NCBI GenBank assembly: GCA_965603365.1
Contig: CBFDCR010000032.1
Location: 1-57,393 of the forward strand
Source: JAHELQ01 sp965603365
Lineage (GTDB): Bacteria > Acidobacteriota > Aminicenantia > UBA2199
DNA: 57,393 nt
Direction: 5' to 3'
Shown here: piece by piece, positions 9,294 to 17,095 of the stretch
Layout: each line of letters starts with the position of its first letter
How positions within the stretch are numbered: position 1 is the first letter of the stretch
Made by a program: the position numbers and the translations under genes
The notes under the pieces: generated by a model
Database searches by the model: none
Told to the model about the DNA's origin: nothing
Seen by the model: only the letters and a program-made list of their open reading frames with translations

Positions 9294-9562
9294 ATGTTTA
9301 ATTTTTCCTCGATGGCTTTAAACACCTCATCGGCAGCTTTGGTCTCTCCCCTATCGACCTGTTCTCTGCCCATGGCGACCAGTTTCAGCATATCCAGCGA
9401 CTCCTTCAAATTATTGTAGGATTCAATATCCTGGACCACCATCCTGGGCTCTCCGTTGTGGGTAATAACGATTGGCGTATGGGTTTCCGTCACTTTTGCC
9501 AGGACATCGGCGGCATTGGTCTTCAAATAAGTAATGGGACGAATCGTCTCTTTTAAACTCAT
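9290..9562 (-). CDS. Phd/YefM-family antitoxin
   Basis: 90 residues. The N-terminal region (IRPITYLKTNAADVLAKVTETHTPIVITHNGEP) is a typical Phd/YefM DNA-binding domain, and the acidic helical C-terminus is the expected toxin-neutralising segment. It comes first in the operon, as in most type II systems. A good Shine-Dalgarno (AGGAGGAT) precedes ATG 9562. It should repress its own promoter by binding the 8-bp inverted repeat at 9581-9604 and does so more tightly in complex with toxin, by family analogy. Confidence 0.9.
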   Translation of the reverse strand: MSLKETIRPITYLKTNAADVLAKVTETHTPIVITHNGEPRMVVQDIESYNNLKESLDMLKLVAMGREQVDRGETKAADEVFKAIEEKLNI

Positions 9563-9580
9563 CCGATCCTCCTTGTTTTC

Positions 9581-9616
9581 ACCAAATAGTATACCTTATT
9601 TGGTACAAAATTTCAA
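9581..9616 (-). promoter_or_regulatory. Toxin-antitoxin promoter with overlapping operator palindrome
   Basis: Read on the minus strand, TTGAAA (9611-9616) and TATACT (9588-9593) are exactly 17 nt apart. A perfect inverted repeat, ACCAAATA with TATTTGGT (9581-9588 and 9597-9604, 8-nt centre), spans the -10 element. This is the layout expected of an autoregulated toxin-antitoxin promoter: antitoxin bound to the palindrome would block polymerase. The ATG lies 18 nt beyond the palindrome. Confidence 0.7.
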
Positions 9617-9660
9617 CTATCCCCCATGATTCTCATGCAGTTGGGGGCTTTACTGGGGGG

Positions 9661-10674
9661 TTAGTTGAGGGGGGCGGTGTGGAGTTCCCACTGTTCTTCG
9701 TCGAAGTTCTCTTTTAGGTAGTAAAAGCGGTCATCTACCATGGTATAAGGGGCGGGCTGGATGACATTTTTTTCGGCACCCGGCAGCATCACCTTTTTTA
9801 ATAGTTTCCCCTCCAGATCGAGGACCACAAACTCCACCCGGTCATTCTCCTTCCTATACGTATGCACATATACTCTACTGCCGATGATGCGGAAATCCTT
9901 CATGATCGGTAAATAATCGGGCAAATAGATCATTTTGACGATATCTTCGGGTACCGATTTATAGCCCGGCTGGGTCTCCAGCCACGCCATCACCTTCTCT
10001 TTAAAATCCCCGGTCAGCTTTATCTTCTTGTAATCCAGTTGAATCGTCTTTAACTTCTCTCCCTTCACATCGAACACTTCGATATAAAATCCCCTGGCCT
10101 GGTCAAACATGTACAACCGATTTGCGGAACGCCTCATCAAGATAATGTTGGGTAAGATTTCGACTTTACCGGTCTTTCGAAAATCGAGGAATTCCTGCTC
10201 GTACAGCTTCTTTACTTCGTTTAAATCTTTATCAAAGAGTATCACCCCCTGTTTATTGACCCCGTCGTTGCTGCCGGTATATTTGGTGGCGGCATAATTT
10301 TTGCCAAAGGGAAAAATCTGGAAGGCGATAAAGGGCAGCCGTTTCTCCCCGATAAACCTGCCGTCGGCGGAAAATTTAACCCACTTAAACGGTGTATTCA
10401 AAAAGACCTCGCCGTCGAGTAACTGCATCTGCGCCCTCAACTGCGAATTGGTGCTGAGCTCACCGGGCCCGTTTCCAGTTTTGCCAAACTCCCTCAACAA
10501 CTGAAAATCTGCCATCGAATAGACAAAGACCTTAGATCCCTCCAGGACATAGAGATTGTTGTCCTCTATATCCATGGCATCGGGATTTATCAATTCCGAA
10601 AGCACGGCCAACTCCTTCGCCTGAATCAGCGAAAAAAACAAAATAGTGATTAAAAACACTACCAGTCGTCTCAT
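9661..10674 (-). CDS. Secreted 6-bladed beta-propeller protein
   Basis: About 337 residues. A signal peptide (MRRLVVFLITILFFSLIQA) precedes repeated propeller blades. The signature FGKTGNGPGEL near residue 70 is typical of the 6-bladed propeller proteins common in Bacteroidota and Acidobacteriota-like genomes, which are exported and usually regarded as ligand-binding. Later blades carry similar 'variable, strand, turn' patterns such as IIGSRVYVHTYR and MVDDRFYYLKE. ATG 10674 is preferred because AAGGAGG (10683-10689) is 8 nt upstream; the ATG at 10680 would be too close. No enzyme motif is visible. It stands alone between the toxin-antitoxin pair and the amine oxidase. Confidence 0.75.
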   Translation of the reverse strand: MRRLVVFLITILFFSLIQAKELAVLSELINPDAMDIEDNNLYVLEGSKVFVYSMADFQLLREFGKTGNGPGELSTNSQLRAQMQLLDGEVFLNTPFKWVKFSADGRFIGEKRLPFIAFQIFPFGKNYAATKYTGSNDGVNKQGVILFDKDLNEVKKLYEQEFLDFRKTGKVEILPNIILMRRSANRLYMFDQARGFYIEVFDVKGEKLKTIQLDYKKIKLTGDFKEKVMAWLETQPGYKSVPEDIVKMIYLPDYLPIMKDFRIIGSRVYVHTYRKENDRVEFVVLDLEGKLLKKVMLPGAEKNVIQPAPYTMVDDRFYYLKENFDEEQWELHTAPLN

Positions 10675-10723
10675 GATCATTACCTCCTTACAATCTATAA
10701 ACATGCATCGACAGGCATTTTAA

Positions 10724-12301
10724 CTAATTGATTACAGGTACAGTGCCGCCGAGGCGGTGGATGACGGCAGTGGCGGCATTAAGACCGCTGTGCAGAGCGC
10801 CTTCGATCCAGCCACCGGCCCAGGAAACGGTCTCCCCGGCCAGAAATACCCCATTGTGCCGCTCAGGAGACGGTGTCAGGGGTTGATGATAGAGGGTCTC
10901 TTGATATTCATATTGACCGGGATAGGTTAATTTAAAGGCACCGTTGTACCCTTTGGCCTGCTCCCAGAAAAAGCTGACACTCTCTTCCATCTGGCCCGAG
11001 ATCATATCCCGGCCATAAATCTTCTCCAGGGTGCGGATACAGAGTTGGACCCGCTCTTCATGCTCGAGGCTATTGAACTTAACCGCTGAATCTCCCCAGG
11101 TGTAACTCAGGCAAATCACCCCTGAGGGGGTGTTGTCAAAATCAAACAGGTAAGTCCCCCGGGTGGCCTCGTCCGTGATGGTACAGGTCAGGGTGGCAGC
11201 CGGGTCCTGCCCTTTCCAGAAAGCGTTTTTGGTGCGGATGAACACCTTGCCTGAGCATATCAGGTGGATATTCCGCAGGGCGGTCCATACCGCATCTGAA
11301 AAGGTGTGCCGATTCACGGTGATATCCATCTCCAGCGCCCGCAACGAACAACTCACAATCACGGCATCATACTGCCGGGTACGACCATTGATGTCGATCA
11401 CGGAAATCTGTTCGGAGGGATCGGTCGGCGTCCATATCTCCTTTACGGCCGGCAGGGGCCGGTCATTGTTCAACTGCTGCACACTCTTTTTTCCCCAGTG
11501 GAGGCACTCACGGGAACGGGACCAGAAATTCACGGGCACTTGATCCACACCTCCTTTGATCAATCGCTGGTTCGCCTCCCACTTGCAGACTACGATTCTC
11601 AGGATCTCTATGAAACTAATTTGATATATGGAATCGAAGCCGCCGGTACCGAGCCCTAAAGAACCGAACAGTTGAATCTCCTGCCGGGACAATCCCTTCT
11701 CACGAAGAAATCCGTAAAAACTTTTATCGGCATATTCCTCCACCACAGCCTGCCACTGCTGGCTTCGCCTGGCTGGATCATCCCAGACCCGGACAAGCCG
11801 GTCGATCAGCGGCGTAACAGCCATGTTCCAGGCATTGGCTGCCTTCTGAATCGCCGCGGGAAGGGGGCCGCCCACGGGAATGAAGTATTTTTTCCCTTCA
11901 AAGTGCACGGTGGTGGGTACTACCAGGGGATCGGGGAAGTCCTGGCTGTAATCAATGCCGAATCGGTCTAAATAGTAAAGCAGGGTTCGATGGCTGGGTG
12001 GAAATCGCATGGCACCGATCTCTGCTAAGGCGTCGGGGTCGCCGGGGAATCGATAGGTGTAGGTTCTTCCGCCAATTCGGGGCGTGCCGTCCACATTTTT
12101 TTCCGCTTCATACACCAGCGGGTGCAGCCCGATTTTCATTAGTTCATAGGCGGCACACAGTCCGGAACAGCCGGCGCCGATGACGGCCACTTTTGTACCC
12201 CGTTTATGCGGAGGAATAGTGCCGATACCACCGGGATTGCTGACGAAGGATCGGTAATCGAAGGGATCTTCCGGGAATTGCCACGGCTCGTACGCTCTCA
12301 T
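10724..12301 (-). CDS. Flavin monoamine oxidase / L-amino-acid oxidase-like enzyme
   Basis: 525 residues, normal for the family. An FAD-binding Rossmann motif VAVIGAGCSGLC lies at residues ~38-49, followed by the ribose-binding acid in LVYEAE. IGGRTYT and EIGAMRFPPSH match the substrate-side motifs of L-amino-acid oxidases, and the C-terminal FLAGETVSWAGGWIEGAL closes the FAD site. Such enzymes oxidise amines or amino acids to imines, giving H2O2 or passing electrons elsewhere. There is no signal peptide, so it should be cytoplasmic. The Shine-Dalgarno GGAG lies within a strong hairpin (12309-12329), suggesting translational control. An oxidase of this type is somewhat unexpected beside anaerobic metabolism genes. 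Confidence 0.82.
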   Translation of the reverse strand: MRAYEPWQFPEDPFDYRSFVSNPGGIGTIPPHKRGTKVAVIGAGCSGLCAAYELMKIGLHPLVYEAEKNVDGTPRIGGRTYTYRFPGDPDALAEIGAMRFPPSHRTLLYYLDRFGIDYSQDFPDPLVVPTTVHFEGKKYFIPVGGPLPAAIQKAANAWNMAVTPLIDRLVRVWDDPARRSQQWQAVVEEYADKSFYGFLREKGLSRQEIQLFGSLGLGTGGFDSIYQISFIEILRIVVCKWEANQRLIKGGVDQVPVNFWSRSRECLHWGKKSVQQLNNDRPLPAVKEIWTPTDPSEQISVIDINGRTRQYDAVIVSCSLRALEMDITVNRHTFSDAVWTALRNIHLICSGKVFIRTKNAFWKGQDPAATLTCTITDEATRGTYLFDFDNTPSGVICLSYTWGDSAVKFNSLEHEERVQLCIRTLEKIYGRDMISGQMEESVSFFWEQAKGYNGAFKLTYPGQYEYQETLYHQPLTPSPERHNGVFLAGETVSWAGGWIEGALHSGLNAATAVIHRLGGTVPVIN

Positions 12302-12308
12302 GTTAAAA

Positions 12309-12329
12309 CTCCGGCTAAAAGAGCCGGAG
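12309..12329 (-). promoter_or_regulatory. Hairpin burying the Shine-Dalgarno of the amine oxidase gene
   Basis: A perfect 8-bp stem (CTCCGGCT with AGCCGGAG) closes a 5-nt loop. On the minus strand the second arm ends in GGAG, 7 nt before the ATG at 12301, and is followed by TTTT. It could therefore be a ribosome-site-masking stem, a weak intrinsic terminator for the upstream HAMP gene, or both. Confidence 0.55.
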
Positions 12330-12433
12330 GGAAACTCATTTCCGCTCCGTTAAATATCATAGAAACATTTTAATAGAAATGAAAGAAATTTTCAATCACA
12401 TCACGGCAAATACTCGATTTTGGGAAAAATCCT

Positions 12434-13402
12434 TTAGCCCGTTTTTTTATTCAATTTTTCGGGCCGACGAAAAGATAATGTCTCCAAACAGGTGGGGCAA
12501 TAACCGTGGCTAAAACTGGCATCGCTGTGTTTGCCGATGTATTGCTCCACCTGCTGCCAATATCCCTCATCATCGCGTATTTTTTTACAATTGGAACAAA
12601 TGGGAATGAGACCCTGGATCTGGTTGCGCAATTTTGCCGCCATATTCTCGAGTGATATCAACAGCCGCCCGAGTTCATCATTCGCCCTGGACTTCTCATC
12701 GACCCGAACCGACAGATTCCCGGCGGTGATTTTGTTGGCCACCTCTACGGCTGTGTTTAACGGACGGGTGATGGACAGGGTAACATACAGGGTCACGAGA
12801 ATGGCGGCCGCCATGCTTGAAAACAAAAGCAGCGCCACCCATATGACGGTCTTCCGCCGTTCCTCCCCGGCTTCGGCCAGGAATTCGGCGGCCTTGCGAT
12901 TGGCAAAATCGATGACAGACTGGAAATGGGATTCCAGATCTGCCAAATAAGCGGCTCCCTTACCCTGGGTAATCGCCGCCGCTTCTTTCCAGCGATTCTC
13001 CCCGGCCAGGCGGATTACCTCCTGCCTGATACTGCGCCAGCCGGGAAATTTTACCCGCAGGGCATCGATTTTGCTTTTATCTCCCAGGAAACGCTCACTT
13101 ATTAGATCAAATGCCCGCTGAACCTTTTTTTCCCGGGCCCTTACCGCCTCGACCAGTCGAGTGACCGATTCTGCATCTTCGGATAGGGCAATATCTTTCA
13201 TATCCCGATGTATCCTGATGACATCGGCCTCGATCTCCCGTATACCATTACTCACCGCTAAAGGGTGACGGTACAGCTTTGTGGTAAGCATGGAAAGGGC
13301 ATTCACCTTATTGAGGATAAAAATACCAATCACCACAAAAACAACCAGGATAACGCCGTACCCCAACAATATCCGATTCCGGATTTTAATATTTTCCAGC
13401 AT
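12434..13402 (-). CDS. Membrane sensory protein: four-helix ligand domain, HAMP, Cys-rich 'PICxxCKKIR' tail
   Basis: 322 residues. TM1 (GYGVILVVFVVIGIFIL) is followed by a ~150-residue helical periplasmic region like 4HB_MCP domains, TM2 (WVALLLFSSMAAAILVTLYV, residues ~188-208) and a HAMP domain starting SITRPLNTAVEVA. The protein then ends, with no methyl-accepting, kinase or cyclase domain, in a ~45-residue segment: IPICSNCKKIRDDEGYW, FSHGYCPTC. That four-Cys element is familiar as a C-terminal appendage on PAS/GAF and response-regulator proteins, probably metal-binding, function unknown. The start follows AGGAGG-like sequence within a 209-nt spacer after the aminotransferase. It is probably a transmembrane sensor whose output partner is encoded elsewhere. 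Confidence 0.78.
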   Translation of the reverse strand: MLENIKIRNRILLGYGVILVVFVVIGIFILNKVNALSMLTTKLYRHPLAVSNGIREIEADVIRIHRDMKDIALSEDAESVTRLVEAVRAREKKVQRAFDLISERFLGDKSKIDALRVKFPGWRSIRQEVIRLAGENRWKEAAAITQGKGAAYLADLESHFQSVIDFANRKAAEFLAEAGEERRKTVIWVALLLFSSMAAAILVTLYVTLSITRPLNTAVEVANKITAGNLSVRVDEKSRANDELGRLLISLENMAAKLRNQIQGLIPICSNCKKIRDDEGYWQQVEQYIGKHSDASFSHGYCPTCLETLSFRRPEKLNKKTG

Positions 13403-13611
13403 AGAACCTTAATACCTCCACATTACCGGGTATCAACCTAAAAGGCGACAGGCCTGCATCTCCCGGCGCCCTCAATGGAACAACACATTTTTTAACGTTA
13501 TATATTAACACTAAATAGCAAAAGATACAACCCTTTTTTTATTTTTCTTATTTTTCAGTTCCCCCTGTTATCCCCCGGGCCCGGGCCGATGCACCTAAAT
13601 TTTCTTAAACT

Positions 13612-14790
13612 CTACCCTGTTTTGAAATAGGCTTCCATGCGGTCGAAGGCCTTGTCGATGGTCTCTTCGGGCACGCAGAAGGAGAGCCTGAGGTGGCCCT
13701 CACCTTTAAAGGCCACGCCCGGCGTGGTGGAGACCCTGGCCTCCCGCAGCAATTTTTTGCAAAAAGTGGCCGAATCACGGCCCTCCCCGATTAAAATCCG
13801 GGGAAACATCAGGTAGGAACCCCCGGGCCTGGTGTAGGCAAAGACATCGGCCAACCGGTCCAGCCGCTGACACATCAGGTCCCGGGCAGTCAGGTAGTGC
13901 CGGCGAAATGCCTGGACGCACTCCTGGGGGCCTGTCAGGGCAGCCAGGGCCGCATACTGGGAGGCCACCGGCGCGCATATGGCAAAGGGGATATGGGCCT
14001 TGTTGATCTGGGGGATCAACTCTTCATGGGCGTGCAGGTAACCGATGCGCCAGCCGGTCATGGCATAGGTCTTGGTAAAGGTGAAGCAACTGACCGTCTG
14101 CCGGCGCATTTCCGGGATCGAAGCGATGCTGAAGTGGCGGTGGTGATCAAAGACAAAGTATTCATAGGCTTCATCGGTGATGACAAAGAGATTGTGCTCC
14201 AGAGCGATGTCTGCCAACCGACGAAGCTCGGCTTCGGGAAACACCGTACCGCTGGGATTGCTGGGGGAACAGAACATAATGGCCCGGGTCCTGGGGGTAA
14301 TGGCCCGGCGCAACGCCTCCATGTCCCAGGCAAAGTCCCGGTCCTCGATTAAGGGCACAAACACCGGTTGGCCCGAGGCCATCACCACCTGGCGGATGTG
14401 GGTGGAATAGGTGGGAGTGGGAACGATTACCTCGTCGCCCGGGTCCACCAACGCCATCACTGCCGCGGCCAGGCCTTCGATGGCGCCCACAGTCACCATG
14501 ATTTGATCAATCGCCGCCTCGATATGGTTGTCCCGCTTCAATTTCTTTACGATCTCCCGCCGCAGTTCCGGCAGCCCCAGGTTGGTAGAATAGCCGTCCA
14601 CCAGGCCCTGGCGTATGGCCTCAATCGCCCCTTCCCGGATGTGATCCGGTGCGCCGGAGGTGGGTTTGGCCCAGGATAGAAAGGCCACATCCTCGATTTC
14701 CTGGGACAGCCGCGTCATCTCATGGATCGCGGATTTGGGGATCCGGGCAACCCGCTGCGACACAGTCAACTTTTCATGCCTTTCAGCCAT
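13612..14790 (-). CDS. Class I/II pyridoxal-phosphate aminotransferase (aspartate aminotransferase-like)
   Basis: 392 residues, standard length. PLP-site residues are legible: GAIEGL near residue 102, CSPSNPSGTV near 174 (the conserved Asn), ITDEAYEYF near 204 (Asp and Tyr), and TFTKTYAMTGWRIGY with the Schiff-base Lys at 240. The carboxylate-binding Arg appears in HLRLSF near the C-terminus. The enzyme moves an amino group between an amino acid and 2-oxoglutarate or a similar keto acid; aspartate, alanine and aromatic substrates are all possible within this clade. AAGGAG lies 8 nt before ATG 14790. It is 47 nt downstream of the MamK-like gene and could be co-transcribed. Confidence 0.9.
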   Translation of the reverse strand: MAERHEKLTVSQRVARIPKSAIHEMTRLSQEIEDVAFLSWAKPTSGAPDHIREGAIEAIRQGLVDGYSTNLGLPELRREIVKKLKRDNHIEAAIDQIMVTVGAIEGLAAAVMALVDPGDEVIVPTPTYSTHIRQVVMASGQPVFVPLIEDRDFAWDMEALRRAITPRTRAIMFCSPSNPSGTVFPEAELRRLADIALEHNLFVITDEAYEYFVFDHHRHFSIASIPEMRRQTVSCFTFTKTYAMTGWRIGYLHAHEELIPQINKAHIPFAICAPVASQYAALAALTGPQECVQAFRRHYLTARDLMCQRLDRLADVFAYTRPGGSYLMFPRILIGEGRDSATFCKKLLREARVSTTPGVAFKGEGHLRLSFCVPEETIDKAFDRMEAYFKTG

Positions 14791-14837
14791 GTTTCAATTC
14801 TCCTTATAGTACCCCGGTCGCGGATCACCACGGCGGG

Positions 14838-15872
14838 TTAAATAGACAACTTTTTCCAGTAGTCCCTGGGCATCTCCTGGGCTAAGGCCAATGCACCGCC
14901 GGCACCGGCAAAGAGCGGATCATTGACGGTCTGTACCTGACAGGAACCATAATCCTTCAACGACTCCTTCAGGTATTCGATAATTCCCCGTATCTGGCTG
15001 CCGCAGCCGGCCAGCACGATGTTATTCCTGATTTTACCCTGGTATTCCGGATCAAATTTTGCGATCATTTCAGTAGCCGTCTCAATAATGGGCGCTAAAA
15101 TGCTCTCGCAGGAACGCCTCATCTCTGTCGTAATATCGTGCAGCACCGGTTTGCCTTCCACCGGTATCGCCACCTTCACCGGATCCTGGCTGTTGCCCAC
15201 GAAACTATTTTGTTCCTTAAATATCCGCACCATATTCAGGTTGAAGGTGGAATCGGGAAACTTCTCGTTCAGCAGCTTATACAACTGTTGATCAATATAA
15301 TCTCCGGCTGTCAATATGGTTTTCTGATCTTCCTCGGCCGGGATGGTGCCGTGCATGATACAAAAGTCGATGGTACCGGCGCCGACATCGATAATCATGG
15401 CATTGTTCAGCAGGTTCATGCCGTAGGCAACGGCAAAAGGCTCCGACACCACCACAATCGAATGCACAAAATCGGAAACCGCATTCCTGATGGCGAGCCG
15501 GTTTACCTTAAACGACTCTGCCGGTACCCCCACCACGGCCAACACTTCCTGGTCTTTCTCCGGCTTGACCAGGCCAATCAGATGCCGCACCAGCTCTTTC
15601 ACCGATTCCGCTTCCCTGTCGGTGCCCTCTTTGATCACACCCCGCTCAAGGGGCCGATAGATATCCATGGACAGTCTACTTTTCAGAGCTTCGGTGCCAA
15701 ACAGGATAGACTTGCCGATGACTTTGGCAGAAATAAAATCTTTTGGCCAGCCCACATAACTTTCCACCCACTTTCGCTTGCCGCTGCTGGCCACGATGGC
15801 ACTGCTGGAAGTCCCCAGGTCAATGCCCACATATAACTTATCCGGTTTGGTTTGAGACTCTTTTTCCTCCAT
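14838..15872 (-). CDS. MamK-like bacterial actin (filament-forming ATPase)
   Basis: 344 residues. Actin/Hsp70-fold motifs appear in order: phosphate 1 GIDLGTSSSAIV (residues ~16-27), connect 1 and phosphate 2 IIDVGAGTIDFC, and adenosine motif VLAGCGSQIRGI. Beyond the shared fold it resembles magnetosome actin MamK along its length as I remember it: GWPKDFI, YRPLERGVI, VVGVPAESF, VVVSEPFAVAYGM, the KEQNSFVG block and the C-terminal P.DYWKKL. MamK-like proteins occur in non-magnetotactic bacteria, and no other mam gene is present here, so a magnetosome role is not implied. It should form cytoplasmic filaments. The ATG, with GAGAGG 7 nt upstream, lies inside the end of the amidase gene (35-nt overlap), suggesting coupled expression. 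Confidence 0.83.
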   Translation of the reverse strand: MEEKESQTKPDKLYVGIDLGTSSSAIVASSGKRKWVESYVGWPKDFISAKVIGKSILFGTEALKSRLSMDIYRPLERGVIKEGTDREAESVKELVRHLIGLVKPEKDQEVLAVVGVPAESFKVNRLAIRNAVSDFVHSIVVVSEPFAVAYGMNLLNNAMIIDVGAGTIDFCIMHGTIPAEEDQKTILTAGDYIDQQLYKLLNEKFPDSTFNLNMVRIFKEQNSFVGNSQDPVKVAIPVEGKPVLHDITTEMRRSCESILAPIIETATEMIAKFDPEYQGKIRNNIVLAGCGSQIRGIIEYLKESLKDYGSCQVQTVNDPLFAGAGGALALAQEMPRDYWKKLSI

Positions 15873-16926
15873 AATGGACCTCTCTCTTATCGGTATTTAT
15901 TTTTAAATATCTAATAATACCCTCTTCCAAATACCGGGTAATCTCTTCCCTGTAGCCGGCATCATTCAATTTCCTCTCCTCCTCGGTGTTGCTCAAACAG
16001 GTCACTTCGGCCAGCACACTGGGCACATCCACGCCCAACAGCACCACAAAGGGGGCCGATTTTACGCCGTAATTGTAACTATTCTTATTCTGCTTGCGGA
16101 TATTTCGGTAAAGGCTCTTCTGGATGGAGCGGGCCAGGACATTGGATTCCTGGGTTTTCAAGGTGTTCTCGATCTTGCGGAAGATCTCCTTAAAATCGCT
16201 CAATGTATACTGGGTGCCCCTGTTTTCTTTCTCCGCCAGGACCAGGGAATCCCTGTCGGTATGGGGACCGAAGTAGTAGGTCTCGATCACGTTAAAGGGT
16301 TTATGAGGGATATAGTTGACATGAATGGAGATGTATAAATCGGCGCCGTGGGCATTGGCAAACTCGACCCGATCCTCCAGGGAGAGGGTGAAATCCTCCT
16401 CCCGGGTCATCAACACCCGGTATCTCTGCTGTTTTAGCAGTCTCTTCTTCAACCTCCTGGCAATGTCTAAGGTGATGTCTTTCTCCATTGTCCCCAGCTT
16501 ACCGATGGCCCCCGAATCCTTGCCCCCGTGCCCGGGATCGACAATGATGGTGCCCACCTTCAGTCCAAAAATCCTGCGCAGTGGGATCGGCAATTGACCC
16601 AGATAGGTGCGGTAGCCGGAAAGCAGGTTTTGCCTATCTTTTCCCCGAAACGCCGGCACATTATCCCGCTTAACCGGTTTGGATTGGGCAAAACTGAATC
16701 GTTTCACCTTAAACACAGAACCTTCAAATAGAGAAAAATTAGTCAGGAATAGAAAAACGATGACCGGCAGGATAAAGGCAAAACCGTACTTCAACAGGTT
16801 GATTCGCCGGCGCCTTCTTTTAGAATATTTCCCCTTTCCCAGCAGTCTGAGATTATCCGCAAGCACCTCCTTCAGCATGGCCTGCTTCATCTTGTCTCTT
16901 TTTCTTTTCACGCCCGGAAGACTCAC
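15838..16926 (-). CDS. Membrane-anchored N-acetylmuramoyl-L-alanine amidase (Amidase_3)
   Basis: About 362 residues. A basic cytoplasmic stretch (KRRRRR, residues ~36-41) precedes one TM anchor (FAFILPVIVFLFL, ~48-61). The catalytic zinc amidase domain runs from ~125 to the end: IIVDPGHGGKDSGAIG with His133, MEKDITL with the zinc Glu, SIHVNY with the second His, and VLAEVTCLSN with the catalytic Glu. It cleaves the amide between MurNAc and L-Ala in peptidoglycan, acting in the periplasm. The start is a GTG at 16926 with a weak AGGT; an ATG at 16890 is possible. Its 3' end overlaps the MamK-like gene. Confidence 0.88.
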   Translation of the reverse strand: MSLPGVKRKRDKMKQAMLKEVLADNLRLLGKGKYSKRRRRRINLLKYGFAFILPVIVFLFLTNFSLFEGSVFKVKRFSFAQSKPVKRDNVPAFRGKDRQNLLSGYRTYLGQLPIPLRRIFGLKVGTIIVDPGHGGKDSGAIGKLGTMEKDITLDIARRLKKRLLKQQRYRVLMTREEDFTLSLEDRVEFANAHGADLYISIHVNYIPHKPFNVIETYYFGPHTDRDSLVLAEKENRGTQYTLSDFKEIFRKIENTLKTQESNVLARSIQKSLYRNIRKQNKNSYNYGVKSAPFVVLLGVDVPSVLAEVTCLSNTEEERKLNDAGYREEITRYLEEGIIRYLKINTDKREVHYGGKRVSNQTG

Positions 16927-17036
16927 TTTATACCTGCTTAACCTACCTCATAAATATATTACACTAAAAGTATAACACAGAAACAATCATTTTTCCAAAC
17001 TGGAATTATCTGCGTAGACAATAATATATATCAACA

Positions 17037-17060
17037 AGGGGCGTTTTATAAAACGCCCCT
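17037..17060. repeat. Dispersed GGGGCGTTTT palindrome, copy 2 (perfect)
   Basis: A perfect 24-bp palindrome with 12-base arms reading AGGGGCGTTTTA, followed by TACACTGATATT. The copy at 45784 shares both the core and this right flank, so the mobile or conserved unit extends past the palindrome. It lies 36 nt after the stop of the S74 protein gene. Confidence 0.75.
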
Positions 17061-17095
17061 ACACTGATATTGACAGGTTTAAGCGTTCTAAAAAC

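Noticed and set aside
13403..13611. Possible riboswitch in the leader of the HAMP sensor gene
   Set aside because: Some complementary GC blocks (GGCG/CGCC and CCGGG/CCCGG) can pair, but no known riboswitch core matches and the pairings conflict.
14838..16926. Magnetosome gene island
   Set aside because: Only a MamK-like gene is present; no mamA, B, E, I, M, O, P or Q-type neighbours are seen.
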